Shown: piece after piece, positions 22,671 to 31,635 of the stretch | Layout: every line of letters begins with the position of its first letter | Numbering within the stretch: position 1 is the stretch's first letter | Source: Halothiobacillus sp. | GTDB taxonomy: Bacteria; Pseudomonadota; Gammaproteobacteria; Halothiobacillales; Halothiobacillaceae | Assembly (NCBI GenBank): GCA_024636015.1 | Contig: JAGXHU010000035.1 | Span: forward strand, 1 to 34,817 | Length of the DNA stretch: 34,817 nucleotides | Direction: 5' to 3' | The notes under the pieces: generated by a model | Seen by the model: only the letters and a program-made list of their open reading frames with translations | What the model was told of the DNA's origin: nothing | Databases searched by the model: none | Made by a program: the position numbers and the translations under genes

Positions 22671-25049
22671 CTAGTGGAAAAAATTCAGAATCGGGCTGAG
22701 TGGGTTATTGTCGGCCGGTGCACCTGGCGTGCCATCAGGCGCATTTCCCTGGCAATCCTGCACGGCCTGCGGCTCATAACCGCTGATGAACGGCATCAGG
22801 ATGCCCTGACACTGCGCGGGTACACGTGCCTGCAGGGCGACGTCGACCCGCTGGAAGGAAACACCCTTGGGTGGCGTCATATCCCGCGGCTTATTGTACA
22901 GCGGTTTGAACGCAGCGGCCCACACGGGCAGGGCGCCGCTCGAGCCGGTCAGGCTGGTGGGTTTGTCGTCGTCGCGACCAACCCAGATCACCCCCACCCG
23001 ATTGCCCGTAAATCCGGCAAACCAGGCGTCCCGGCTGTCGTTCGTCGTACCTGTTTTGCCGGCCACGCCAACCGATGGCGGAATGGTCTTGTTGAGTCTG
23101 CGCGCCGTGCCGTCCGAAACCACGCCCTGCATGGCGTACTGCAGCAGATACAGCGCATTCGGGTCGGCGACCTGGGTCACCGTCAGTGGATAGCGGGATA
23201 GCGGCTTACCCTGACTATCCACCACGCTGCGAATGGCGCGCAACGGGCTGTAGAACCCGTCGGAGGATAGCGTCTGGTAGATCTGCGCCACGGTAAACGG
23301 CGTCATCGTCATCGAACCGAGCAGCATGGCCGGGAAGAACGGCTTGATCTGCGGGCCGCCGAGCTTGTGCAGGGTATCGGCGACGTTGTCGAGGCCCACG
23401 TCCATGCCGAGCTTGATACTGGGCACGTTGCGCGATTCCGCGAGGTCGGTATAGAGCGGCGTTGGGCCGAGGAACTGTCCGCCGTAGTTCTTCGGTGTCC
23501 AGGGCTCGGAACCTTTCTGGTCGATGGTGACGGGGGAATCATCGAGCAGGGTGATCAGCGAAAACTTGGCCGGATCGGAGAGTGCAGTCAGATAGATCGC
23601 CGGTTTGATCAGCGAACCGATCTGACGCTGGGCATCCAGTGCCCGGTTGTAGCCTTCGAAGGTCGGATCGCGGCCCCCGATCAGCGCTTGGACTTCGCCT
23701 GTGCCGATCGAGGTGATGATTCCGGCGGTTTGCAAGGTGTCCGGCGCGTATTTATGCGCTTTTTCGATGCCATTCAGAACCGTCACGGATTTTTCCAGTG
23801 CGGCCTGCACGCGCGGCTGCATCGTGGTAAAAATGCGCAGTCCCTTGGTTTTCAGGTCTTCCGGGTTGTACTGTTCGGCCAGTTGTCGCTGCACGAGATT
23901 CAGGAAGGCCGGGTGGGGCGAGGTGGTGCCTTTTTCCTTGAGTACGCCCAGCGGTTTTGCCTTGAGCACGCCTGCTTCGGTCTCGCTGATCAGCCCGTTG
24001 TTGGCCATCAGGTCGATTACGGTGTCGCGACGATTCTTCGCGCGTTCCGGATTGCGGCGGGGATTGTAGTAGGAGGCGCCTTTCACCATGCCGACCAGCA
24101 GGGCGATTTCTTCGGGACGGAGTTCATCGACCGGACGACCAAAGTAATAGCGGGCCGCCAGACCAAAGCCGTGGATCGCCTGGCTGCCGTCCTGACCGAG
24201 ATACACCTCGTTCAGATAGCCTTCCAGGATCTTGTCCTTGCTGTAATGCCACTCCATTTCGAGTGCCATGATCATCTCGGCGACCTTGCGTTCGATGGTG
24301 CGCTTGGGCGTGAGGAACAGGTTTTTTGCCAGCTGCTGGGTGATGGTGCTGCCGCCCTGAACGGTGTGGCCGGAGGTCAGATTCACCAGGAACGCGCGCA
24401 ACACGGCGCTGGGTACCACGCCGTGGTGGTGGTAGAAATCCCGGTCCTCGGTGGTGATCAGGGTTTGGATGAGCAGCGGTGCGTCTTTCTGCACCTGCAC
24501 GGCACTTAGCAGAATTCGGTTTTCGTTCACGTCGGGGTACAACTGGCCGATCATCATCGGTTCGAGACGGCTGATGCCGATGTCCGCGCCATTGGCATCG
24601 GTCACACCGACCACATCCTCATTCACGAAACGTACCCGAATCTGTTTGTCCGGCTCCTGGCCATCGGGGAAATCGAAGGCACGGCGGTGAATCCGAATCT
24701 CGTTGCCGACGCGGTCGAAGGTGCCGGTTTCCGTCAGATCGTTACGGTCGCGATAGTGGAGATTGGTGAGTTCACTGACGAGCTCGCTCGGCGACAGATG
24801 TTGCCCAACGTAGATTTCCTGCGGCGCGGCATACACCGTGGCCGGCAGTTTCCACAGCGTGCCGGAAAAGCGGTCGACGACGCGCTCATTGAGCACATAG
24901 GCCCAGATCGCCACCAGGCCCGCGACCACGAGCGCCCCGATCAGGAAGAGCTTGATGAGCGTACCCTTCAAATTGAAGCGGTTTGCGGATGCGGCCGATT
25001 TGGGGCTACTTTTTTTAACGGGTTTTTTTCGGGCTGCCACGTGACTCAA
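22671..25049 (-). CDS. mrcB: Penicillin-binding protein 1B, bifunctional
   Basis: 792 aa class A PBP that polymerises and cross-links peptidoglycan. After a basic cytoplasmic tail, a transmembrane helix (about 30-50) anchors it. A UB2H-like region follows (about 65-150). The glycosyltransferase domain contains TTEDRDFYHHHGV with the catalytic Glu, then GGSTITQQLAKNLFLTPKRT and KDKILEGYLNEVYLGQ. The transpeptidase domain carries SLIK (nucleophile Ser in QIGSLIKPAIYLTAL), SRN (LAESRNVPSI) and KTGTTNDSRDAWFAG. It is followed after 31 bases by the LpoP-like activator gene. The 5' region is next to a 115-nt nested inverted-repeat element. Confidence 0.97.
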   Translation of the reverse strand: MSHVAARKKPVKKSSPKSAASANRFNLKGTLIKLFLIGALVVAGLVAIWAYVLNERVVDRFSGTLWKLPATVYAAPQEIYVGQHLSPSELVSELTNLHYRDRNDLTETGTFDRVGNEIRIHRRAFDFPDGQEPDKQIRVRFVNEDVVGVTDANGADIGISRLEPMMIGQLYPDVNENRILLSAVQVQKDAPLLIQTLITTEDRDFYHHHGVVPSAVLRAFLVNLTSGHTVQGGSTITQQLAKNLFLTPKRTIERKVAEMIMALEMEWHYSKDKILEGYLNEVYLGQDGSQAIHGFGLAARYYFGRPVDELRPEEIALLVGMVKGASYYNPRRNPERAKNRRDTVIDLMANNGLISETEAGVLKAKPLGVLKEKGTTSPHPAFLNLVQRQLAEQYNPEDLKTKGLRIFTTMQPRVQAALEKSVTVLNGIEKAHKYAPDTLQTAGIITSIGTGEVQALIGGRDPTFEGYNRALDAQRQIGSLIKPAIYLTALSDPAKFSLITLLDDSPVTIDQKGSEPWTPKNYGGQFLGPTPLYTDLAESRNVPSIKLGMDVGLDNVADTLHKLGGPQIKPFFPAMLLGSMTMTPFTVAQIYQTLSSDGFYSPLRAIRSVVDSQGKPLSRYPLTVTQVADPNALYLLQYAMQGVVSDGTARRLNKTIPPSVGVAGKTGTTNDSRDAWFAGFTGNRVGVIWVGRDDDKPTSLTGSSGALPVWAAAFKPLYNKPRDMTPPKGVSFQRVDVALQARVPAQCQGILMPFISGYEPQAVQDCQGNAPDGTPGAPADNNPLSPILNFFH

Positions 25050-25084
25050 TTCCTGTCGCTAAACACCTGAGATGGATATTCGGG

Positions 25085-25199
25085 TCGAAAAATCCCTGGA
25101 CACGAGCTGAGCGGTCCGGCGTCCTAATGGACTGTCCTGCTCGGGCCTCGGATTGCCCCGAGGTTACTCAGAGATAGATCGTCCGGCGGGATTTTTCGA
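25085..25199. repeat. 115-nt nested inverted-repeat element, possible structured RNA
   Basis: TCGAAAAATCCC (25085-25096) and GGGATTTTTCGA (25188-25199) are a perfect 12-bp inverted repeat. Nested within are GGAC/GTCC (25098-25101 with 25181-25184), CTGAG/CTCAG (25107-25111 with 25167-25171), hairpin CCTCGG-ATTGCC-CCGAGG (25146-25163) and hairpin GTCC-TAAT-GGAC (25121-25132). Ordered nesting implies a branched fold. It lies between mrcB and the divergent P-loop gene; either strand could be the active one. Confidence 0.5.
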
Positions 25200-25341
25200 T
25201 GGTTTTTCACAGTGCGCCCGGCGCATTTTGCTAAACTCGGGATCATACACTTCAAAAGTGGCAGTCTAACAGCAACCCCTGCGGGGTGACGAGAATCTGT
25301 GACTGCGCTTCTCCATTGACCACAGAACGGAATCGAAACTC

Positions 25342-26856
25342 ATGCATGTCCAAGCTCCGCTGATCGAACGCTTCAAGCGCTATCTCCATGATACTTATGG
25401 CGAGGTCGTGCATCTTCAGACACATATATCTCATGTGTTTCTGGCGGGCGATCACGCCTACAAGATCAAGAAACCGGTCAATTTCGGCTTTCTGGATTTT
25501 TCGCAACTGGCGCAGCGGCAGCATTTTTGTCAGGAGGAAATTCGCCTCAACAGGCGGCTGGCACCGCAGTTGTATCTGGACGTAGTGGGTCTCGATCCCA
25601 ACGGCACCTTGATGAACGATCCGATGGCGGCTGTCGAGCCTGTCCTGCACATGCGGCGTTTCGATCAGGCCGATCGGCTGGACAACTATGCCCGCACCCA
25701 GGGCTTGGATGATGCACTCGTTGATGCGCTGGCCGAGCAGATCCAGCAATTCCACGAGAACGCCGCGCAAGCCCCTCAGTCCAGCCATTTCGGCACACCG
25801 GAAACTGTCTATTTCCCGATCAATCAGAACTTCGAGCAGATTCGTTCTTTTTTGACCGACGAGGCTGACACAGTCCAATTGGATCGGATCGAGGCGGCGA
25901 CCGAAGCAGCCTTCCTCAAGCTCAAGCCGCGGATTGTTATCCGTAAGAAGCAGGGCCATGTGCGCGAAGGTCATGGCGACATGCACCTGGGCAACATCGC
26001 GCGGATCGACGGAGAAATCGTTATTTTCGACGGCATCGAATTCAACGAGGATTTCCGCTGGAGCGATACGGCCAGCGATCTTGCCTTTTTGCTGATGGAC
26101 CTGACCGACCGGCAACTGGTCGGCGCGGCCCGCCGCCTTCTGAGCGCCTATCTGGAAGCCACGGGCGATTACGAAGCGCTACCACTGCTGCGTTTTTACC
26201 AGGCCTATCGGGCCATGGTGCGCGCCAAGATTGCCCTGTTCGAGATTCGGCCCGATTCCACCGACACCGAACGTGCAGCCCAGTGGGCCACCTACCGGCG
26301 CTACGCCGCACTGGCCGAGCAGTTTCTGGCGCCACGAACGGGCGCGCTCTGGATTACGGTGGGTTTTTCCGGCAGCGGCAAGTCGCTGGCAGCGCTGGAA
26401 TTGGTGGTGGCCGCGGGGGCCATCCGCGTTCGTTCGGATGCCGAGCGCCTGCGGCTCTATACCGATCGCGCCCAGCGCTACAGCCGTGACGCCAACGAGC
26501 ATATTTATTCGCATCTGGCCCGCATCACCCGCATTGGCGTAGAAAGTGGCATGCCGATGGTGATCGACGCGACCTTCCTGCACCTGTCGCAGCGGCGGGA
26601 TTTTGCGGATATGGCCACCCGAATGGGCTGCCCGTTTTACATCCTGTTCATCGAGTGCGATGGACCGACCCTGCGCCGCTACCTGCGCGAACGTATCAGC
26701 AGCGGCAAGGATATTTCCGAGGCGGACGAACAGGTATTGGAAGCCCAGATGCAGCAGCTGCAACCGCTGAATGTGGAAGAACGTAACCACACCTTCCGTC
26801 TGCAGTGCGATGCGCCGTTCGGCGGACAAATTCGCGATATTCTGCAGGCTATTTAA
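25342..26856 (+). CDS. Aminoglycoside-phosphotransferase-like / P-loop kinase fusion protein
   Basis: 504 aa with two modules. The N-terminal half (about 20-310) is a kinase-like fold related to aminoglycoside phosphotransferases. It has HVFLAGDHAYKIKKPVNFGFLDF as the ATP-binding lobe, the catalytic loop VREGHGDMHLGNIARIDG and the metal site IVIFDGIEFN. The C-terminal half (about 335-500) is a P-loop domain with WITVGFSGSGKSLAALEL (Walker A) and a VIDATFLHLSQRRDF segment like zeta-toxin/gluconate-kinase-type kinases. Such fusions (COG2187-COG0645) are widespread and of unknown substrate. Drug resistance is not implied. It is divergent from mrcB and converges on mutS. Confidence 0.88.
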   Translation: MHVQAPLIERFKRYLHDTYGEVVHLQTHISHVFLAGDHAYKIKKPVNFGFLDFSQLAQRQHFCQEEIRLNRRLAPQLYLDVVGLDPNGTLMNDPMAAVEPVLHMRRFDQADRLDNYARTQGLDDALVDALAEQIQQFHENAAQAPQSSHFGTPETVYFPINQNFEQIRSFLTDEADTVQLDRIEAATEAAFLKLKPRIVIRKKQGHVREGHGDMHLGNIARIDGEIVIFDGIEFNEDFRWSDTASDLAFLLMDLTDRQLVGAARRLLSAYLEATGDYEALPLLRFYQAYRAMVRAKIALFEIRPDSTDTERAAQWATYRRYAALAEQFLAPRTGALWITVGFSGSGKSLAALELVVAAGAIRVRSDAERLRLYTDRAQRYSRDANEHIYSHLARITRIGVESGMPMVIDATFLHLSQRRDFADMATRMGCPFYILFIECDGPTLRRYLRERISSGKDISEADEQVLEAQMQQLQPLNVEERNHTFRLQCDAPFGGQIRDILQAI

Positions 26857-26947
26857 CGTCTGGTTAAAAGCGATCGCGCTCGGCCCATTTTCAGCGGCCA
26901 AGCCAACAGGATGGTCCATTGGATGGCCTGTCGAATGACAGATTGGC

Positions 26948-29641
26948 CTAGTGGGTTTCGGGCGATGCGGCCAGCGCCGCCTGCCAGGCAAAAATTAGAT
27001 TCAGCGCCTGCCGGGGCGTGAGGTCATTCACATCCAGCGATGCCAGTGCGTCCAGTACCGGATTCGGTTCACTCGGATTTTCGACCCCCATGTCATCTTC
27101 TATTGCCTGCGTGGCCGGCGCGAATAGGTCCAGTTGGGCTGAATGGGCGCCGGTTACGGGTGCCTGCTGTTCCAGCCGGTTGAGCAGGGTTTGAGCGCGG
27201 CGGATCGTCTCGCGCGGCAGCCCGGCCAGCGCCGCAACCTTGATCCCGTAACTCTGGCTGGCCGGTCCGGCCTTCACCGTATGCAGGAAAATCAGCTCGT
27301 CACGATGTGTTACGGCATCCAGATGCACGTTGTGCACGCTGGCGAACTGCTCGGCCAGCTGGGTCAGCTCAAAATAATGGGTGGCGAACAGGGTGAGCGC
27401 GCGATTCTTCTTGATCAGCTGCTCGGCCACGGCCCAGGCGAGCGCCAGCCCGTCGAAGGTGGAGGTGCCCCGGCCAATCTCGTCGATCAGCACCAGCGAT
27501 TGCGCGCTGGCGGTGTGCAGAATCTCGGCGGTTTCTGTCATTTCGACCATAAAGGTTGAGCGTCCGGAGGTCAGATCGTCGGCCGCCCCGATGCGGGTGA
27601 AGATGCGGTCGATCGGGCCGATCCGCGCCCGGCTGGCTGGCACGAACGAGCCGATATGCGCCAGCAGCACGATCAGCGCCGTTTGCCGCATGTAGGTGGA
27701 TTTACCGCCCATGTTCGGTCCGGTAATCAGTAGCAGTTGGCGCTCCGGCCCGAGTTGCAGATCGTTGGGCGTGAAGGCGCTCTGGCTGAAGGCCTCGATC
27801 ACCGGATGGCGCCCAGCCTCGATCTCGATGCCCGGCTCGGCCGAGAGTTCCGGCGCGCGCCACTGGCAGCGCAGGGCGACGCGGGCCAAGGCATGCAGCA
27901 CGTCCGTCTGCGCCACGGCTGCGGCCAAGTCGCGCAACACACCCTGATGCTGTGCCAGTTCGATCAATAAGTCGTTGAACAGCCCCTGTTCGCGGGCAAG
28001 TGCCCGATCCCGCGCCGACAGCACCCGATCTTCAAAAGCCTTGAGCGTGGGCGTGGTGTAGCGCTCCACGGATTTCAGCGTCTGGCGGCGGATAAATTGC
28101 GGCGGCATCTTCTCGGCCTGCAACCGGCTCACCTCGAAATAGAATCCCTGCACGCGGTTGTAGGCGATTTTCAGGGTCGGAATGCCGCTTTCGATCCGCG
28201 CTTCCGCCTCCAGCGTATTCAGCGCCTCGTCGGCGTGTTCCGACAGATGGCGCAGTTCGTCGAGTTCGCTATCGAAACCGGTGGCAATCACGCCGCCATC
28301 GCGCAGCCATACCGAGGGCGATTCCACCAACGCCCGTTCGAGCAGGGTGCGCGCCTCGGGCAGATCGGTCAGGCGGGCGGTGAGGTTTTGCCACAGCGGC
28401 AGGTCGAAACGGCCGAGGATCTGGGCGAGTTCCGGCAGGGCGGCCAGCGAATCCCGCAGGCCGGAGAGATCGCGCGGTCGGGCGCTGCCCATCACGATCC
28501 GCGTGGTGATCCGCTCAATGTCATTGATGCCGCGTAAACCCGTACGCAGCGCTTCGATAGTGCCCTGTTCCAGTAGCTCGCCGATGGCCTGCTGGCGATG
28601 CTGAAGCACTCGCCGATCGCGCAGCGGGCGACCCAGCCAGGCTTTCATCAGGCGGGCGCCGACGGCCGTCACGGTTTCATCCAGCAAATGGATCAGGGAC
28701 GAATCGGCACCGTGAGAGTCGCCGCCGGTCTGGGCGCTGAACAATTCCAGATGTCGCCGGGTGTGCCGGTCGATCTGCAAGGCTTCGTCGTTGGATTCCA
28801 CCCGCAGCCGCTCGATCTGGGGCAGGGCAGTCTTCTGGGTTTCGGCCACATAACCGAGCAGGGCCGCCGCCGCGCCCAAGGCGGGCAGCTCGGCCTCATG
28901 CACACCAAACCCCTGCAGGTCGTGCACGCCGAACTGTGTGCGGAGCGTGTCGGCGGCGCGTTTCGGATCGAAATGCCAGTCGGGCCGCAGGCGCCAGCGC
29001 TTGGGTTCGACGGAAAGCTTGGATTTCAGCGCCGCGAACGCGGCAGCTTCCGCAGTTTGCCCTTCCGCCAACGATTCGGGCACCAGTAATTCCTTCGGGG
29101 CGATCCGCGCCAGCTCGGCAATCAGGCCGGTGGCGTCCAGGCGCATCAGCACGAAATCCCCGGCCGCAAGATCCAGATGTGCCAAAGCGAATTGTGGGGA
29201 CGAGTGAGCCGATGACGGGCTGGAAGGAATCGGCATCAGCGCGGCCAGCCGGTACACCTCGCGCTGATCGAGCAGCGCCTCGTCGGTGACCGTGCCGGGC
29301 GTCACGATCCGCACCACCTCGCGGCGCATTGGCCCCTTGCCACTCAGCGACTCGCCGATCTGTTCACAAATCGCCACCGATTCCCCGGCGCGAATCAGCC
29401 GGGCAAGATAGCCCTCATAAGCATGCGCGGGCACGCCCGCCATGGGGATCGGTTGCCCCGCCGACTGCCCGCGATGTGTGAGCGTGAGGTCGAGAATCCG
29501 CGCGGCATGCTCGGCATCCGCGTAGAACATCTCGTAGAAATCCCCCATGCGATAAAACAGCAGCACATCGGGGTGCGCCTGCTTCATCGCCCAGAATTGC
29601 TGCATCATCGGGGTATGTTGGCTGAGATCGGCTTCGGTCAC
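26948..29641 (-). CDS. mutS: DNA mismatch repair protein MutS
   Basis: 897 aa, GTG start at 29641. It recognises mismatches and recruits MutL. The mismatch-contacting motif Phe35-x-Glu37 stands in [10 protein letters not shown] near the N-terminus. The ATPase carries Walker [33 protein letters not shown] and Walker [35 protein letters not shown] and the dimerisation helix-turn-helix ([20 protein letters not shown]) follow. A roughly 70-residue C-terminal tail ends in [17 protein letters not shown], the tetramerisation-like motif. It lies directly beside, but divergent from, the restriction island. Confidence 0.97.
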   Translation of the reverse strand: MTEADLSQHTPMMQQFWAMKQAHPDVLLFYRMGDFYEMFYADAEHAARILDLTLTHRGQSAGQPIPMAGVPAHAYEGYLARLIRAGESVAICEQIGESLSGKGPMRREVVRIVTPGTVTDEALLDQREVYRLAALMPIPSSPSSAHSSPQFALAHLDLAAGDFVLMRLDATGLIAELARIAPKELLVPESLAEGQTAEAAAFAALKSKLSVEPKRWRLRPDWHFDPKRAADTLRTQFGVHDLQGFGVHEAELPALGAAAALLGYVAETQKTALPQIERLRVESNDEALQIDRHTRRHLELFSAQTGGDSHGADSSLIHLLDETVTAVGARLMKAWLGRPLRDRRVLQHRQQAIGELLEQGTIEALRTGLRGINDIERITTRIVMGSARPRDLSGLRDSLAALPELAQILGRFDLPLWQNLTARLTDLPEARTLLERALVESPSVWLRDGGVIATGFDSELDELRHLSEHADEALNTLEAEARIESGIPTLKIAYNRVQGFYFEVSRLQAEKMPPQFIRRQTLKSVERYTTPTLKAFEDRVLSARDRALAREQGLFNDLLIELAQHQGVLRDLAAAVAQTDVLHALARVALRCQWRAPELSAEPGIEIEAGRHPVIEAFSQSAFTPNDLQLGPERQLLLITGPNMGGKSTYMRQTALIVLLAHIGSFVPASRARIGPIDRIFTRIGAADDLTSGRSTFMVEMTETAEILHTASAQSLVLIDEIGRGTSTFDGLALAWAVAEQLIKKNRALTLFATHYFELTQLAEQFASVHNVHLDAVTHRDELIFLHTVKAGPASQSYGIKVAALAGLPRETIRRAQTLLNRLEQQAPVTGAHSAQLDLFAPATQAIEDDMGVENPSEPNPVLDALASLDVNDLTPRQALNLIFAWQAALAASPETH

Positions 29642-29925
29642 GGGGTATCTTCTTGTTGGCTTGTCTTGAATCTGGGCTTGGCTTGAAGTCCCGGTATTGT
29701 ACGAGATTGGGGCGGATTATCGGGATGTGCGATTGGTCGCCCCAACCGATGGCGCATCGGGTAACCTTCGGGTGTTGATTATGGCGCCGTTTGCCGCCGA
29801 TTAAATGCGCCTTTTCCATGTCGTTCACATTGCTATCTGTGCGATGATGCGGGCAACACGTTTTGCAGACAGGGTGAGCCGCTTTGCCTCGGGTTCGGGG
29901 GCAAATTTGCCGCAAAAGGGAACTC
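29642..29925. other. Intergenic region between mutS and hsdM
   Basis: 284 bases. An 8-bp inverted repeat TTGGGGCG (29707-29714) / CGCCCCAA (29738-29745) with a 23-nt loop is followed by hairpin CCGAT-GGCGC-ATCGG (29746-29760). These may be operators for one of the divergent genes. No convincing promoter is seen. Confidence 0.4.
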
Positions 29926-31635
29926 ATGAAACAAGAAGAACAGCAATTCCTCAACGACCTCGACAAGCGCCTGTGGACCATGGCCAACAAGCTGTTGCCC
30001 ATGCTCGACGCCGCCGTTTACAAGCACGTCGTGCTCGGCCTCATCTTCCTCAAATACGTGTCGGATTCTTTCAAGGAGCGCCGCGAAGAGCTAAATGCCG
30101 CCTTCCGCGCCCCGGAGAACGACTACTACCTGGGCGATGACGGCGAAGAGCTGATCGAGCAGGAACTCGAAGCCCGCGACTATTTCACCGAGAAGAACGT
30201 CTTCTGGGTGCCGGCGCTGGCGCGCTGGGATTTTCTGCAAGCTAATGCCAAGGTCGCGCTCGGTACAGTGCTGGAAGTGAAGAACGGCAAAATCTACGAA
30301 TACAAATTCAACGGCATCGGCCGCCTGCTCGACGACGCGCTCGAAGCCGTCGAGAAGGAAAACCCCAAACTCAAAGGCGTGCTGGAAAAAGACTACGCCC
30401 GCAAGCAGATCGACACAGCACTCCCGGGCCTCATCGACCTCATCGCCGAAATCCCCTTTAAGCACGGCACGCTCCACGCCAAGGACATCCTCGGCCACGT
30501 CTACGAATACTTTCTCGGCGAGTTCGCCATGGCCGAGGGCAAGAAGGGCGGGCAGTACTACACGCCCAAGAGCATCGTCACCACCATCGTCGAAATGCTG
30601 GAGCCCTACCAAGGCCGCGTGTACGACCCCTGCTGTGGCTCCGGCGGCTTCTTCGTGCAGTCGGAAAAGTTTGTCGAAGAGCACGGCGGCCGCATTGGTC
30701 AGCTTTCCGTCTACGGGCAGGAATCCAACCCCACCACCTGGCGGCTGGCGTGTATGAACCTCGCCATTCGCGGCATGGACTTCGACCTCGGCAAGGAGCC
30801 CGCCAGCACCTACACCCGCGACCAACACCCCGACCTGCGCGCCGACTTCATCATGGCCAACCCACCCTTCAACATGAAGGAGTGGAACGCCGGCGTGAAA
30901 GACGACGACCCGCGCTGGCAATACGGCATTCCGCCTGCGAACAACGCCAACTTCGCCTGGATGCAGCACATGATCCACCATCTGGCGCCGCATGGCAGCA
31001 TGGCCCTGCTGCTTGCTAACGGCTCCATGAGCAGCAACACCAACAACGAAGGCGAAATCCGCAAAGCCCTCATCGAAGCCGACCTAATCGAATGCATGGT
31101 CGCGCTGCCCGGCCAGCTCTTCACCAACACCCAAATCCCCGCCTGCATCTGGTTCCTCACCAAGAGCAAACAGGGTAGCCGTCATTCCGCGCCTTCTTCT
31201 CGTCATTCCCGCGAAGGCGGGAATCCAGAATTTAGAAACCGGAAGGGCGAAACCCTCTTCATCGACGCCCGCAACCTCGGTTACATGAAAGACCGCGTGC
31301 TGCGCGACTTCGCGCCCGAAGACATCCGCAAGATCGCCGACACCTTCCACGCCTGGAAGTCCGATAGCCGTCATTCCCGCGAAAGCGGGAATCCAGTGGC
31401 TTATGAAGACATCCCCGGCTTCTGCAAATCGGCAACGCTCGACTACATCCAAAAGCACGAGTACGTCCTTACCCCCGGCCGCTACGTCGGCGCGGCGGAG
31501 CAGGAAGCCGACGGCGAACCGTTCGAGGACAAGATGGCGCGGCTCACGGCGCAGTTGAACGAGCAGTTCGGCGAGAGCGCGCGGCTGGAAGCGGCGATAC
31601 GCGAGAATTTGGCGAGGCTCGGTTATGACGGGTGA
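29926..31635 (+). CDS. hsdM: Type I restriction enzyme, methyltransferase subunit HsdM
   Basis: 569 aa from ATG 29926 (AAAGGG five bases upstream; an in-frame start at 29884 lacks one). It methylates adenine at the site chosen by HsdS. The N-terminal helical HsdM domain spans about 1-165. The SAM site DPCCGSGGFF begins at residue 234, and the catalytic NPPFN begins at residue 312. The C-terminal region GETLFIDARNLGYM, PGFCKSATLD and YVLTPGRYVG is conserved. Two segments (SRHSREGGNPEF around 425-436 and SRHSRESGNPV around 481-491) are absent from the conserved pattern and are translations of a 28-nt REP-like palindrome. They sit at likely surface loops and keep the frame. Stop and hsdS start overlap by 11 nt. 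Confidence 0.95.
   Translation: MKQEEQQFLNDLDKRLWTMANKLLPMLDAAVYKHVVLGLIFLKYVSDSFKERREELNAAFRAPENDYYLGDDGEELIEQELEARDYFTEKNVFWVPALARWDFLQANAKVALGTVLEVKNGKIYEYKFNGIGRLLDDALEAVEKENPKLKGVLEKDYARKQIDTALPGLIDLIAEIPFKHGTLHAKDILGHVYEYFLGEFAMAEGKKGGQYYTPKSIVTTIVEMLEPYQGRVYDPCCGSGGFFVQSEKFVEEHGGRIGQLSVYGQESNPTTWRLACMNLAIRGMDFDLGKEPASTYTRDQHPDLRADFIMANPPFNMKEWNAGVKDDDPRWQYGIPPANNANFAWMQHMIHHLAPHGSMALLLANGSMSSNTNNEGEIRKALIEADLIECMVALPGQLFTNTQIPACIWFLTKSKQGSRHSAPSSRHSREGGNPEFRNRKGETLFIDARNLGYMKDRVLRDFAPEDIRKIADTFHAWKSDSRHSRESGNPVAYEDIPGFCKSATLDYIQKHEYVLTPGRYVGAAEQEADGEPFEDKMARLTAQLNEQFGESARLEAAIRENLARLGYDG
31201..31228 (+). repeat. REP-like palindrome, copy 1, inside hsdM
   Basis: 28-nt element with stem ATTCCCGC-GAAG-GCGGGAAT flanked by CGTC and CCAG. 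It is read in frame as RHSREGGNP. A degenerate half-copy (CGTCATTCCGCG, 31180-31191) precedes it. Confidence 0.9.
31369..31396 (+). repeat. REP-like palindrome, copy 2, inside hsdM
   Basis: Identical to copy 1 except one base in the loop (GAAA). It starts exactly 168 nt after copy 1 (56 codons), so it is read in the same frame as RHSRESGNP. It interrupts the conserved run between FHAWK and YEDIPGFCKSA. Confidence 0.9.

Noticed and set aside
23367..24509. 380-codon open frame on the plus strand
   Set aside because: Antisense to mrcB glycosyltransferase and transpeptidase domains; no start signal or domain.
25252..26115. 287-codon open frame on the minus strand
   Set aside because: Fully antisense to the well-supported kinase-like/P-loop gene; composition-driven shadow with no family motif.
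25342..26856. Aminoglycoside resistance gene
   Set aside because: The kinase-like half is fused to a P-loop domain and belongs to a widespread family of unknown substrate; nothing shows drug modification.
30091..30993. 300-codon open frame on the minus strand
   Set aside because: Antisense to conserved hsdM motifs; Val/Gly-rich translation typical of a shadow frame.
31201..31396. Two identical repeats resembling a short CRISPR array
   Set aside because: Only two full copies, 140 nt apart, palindromic, coding and without spacers of uniform length or cas genes; a REP-like element fits better.
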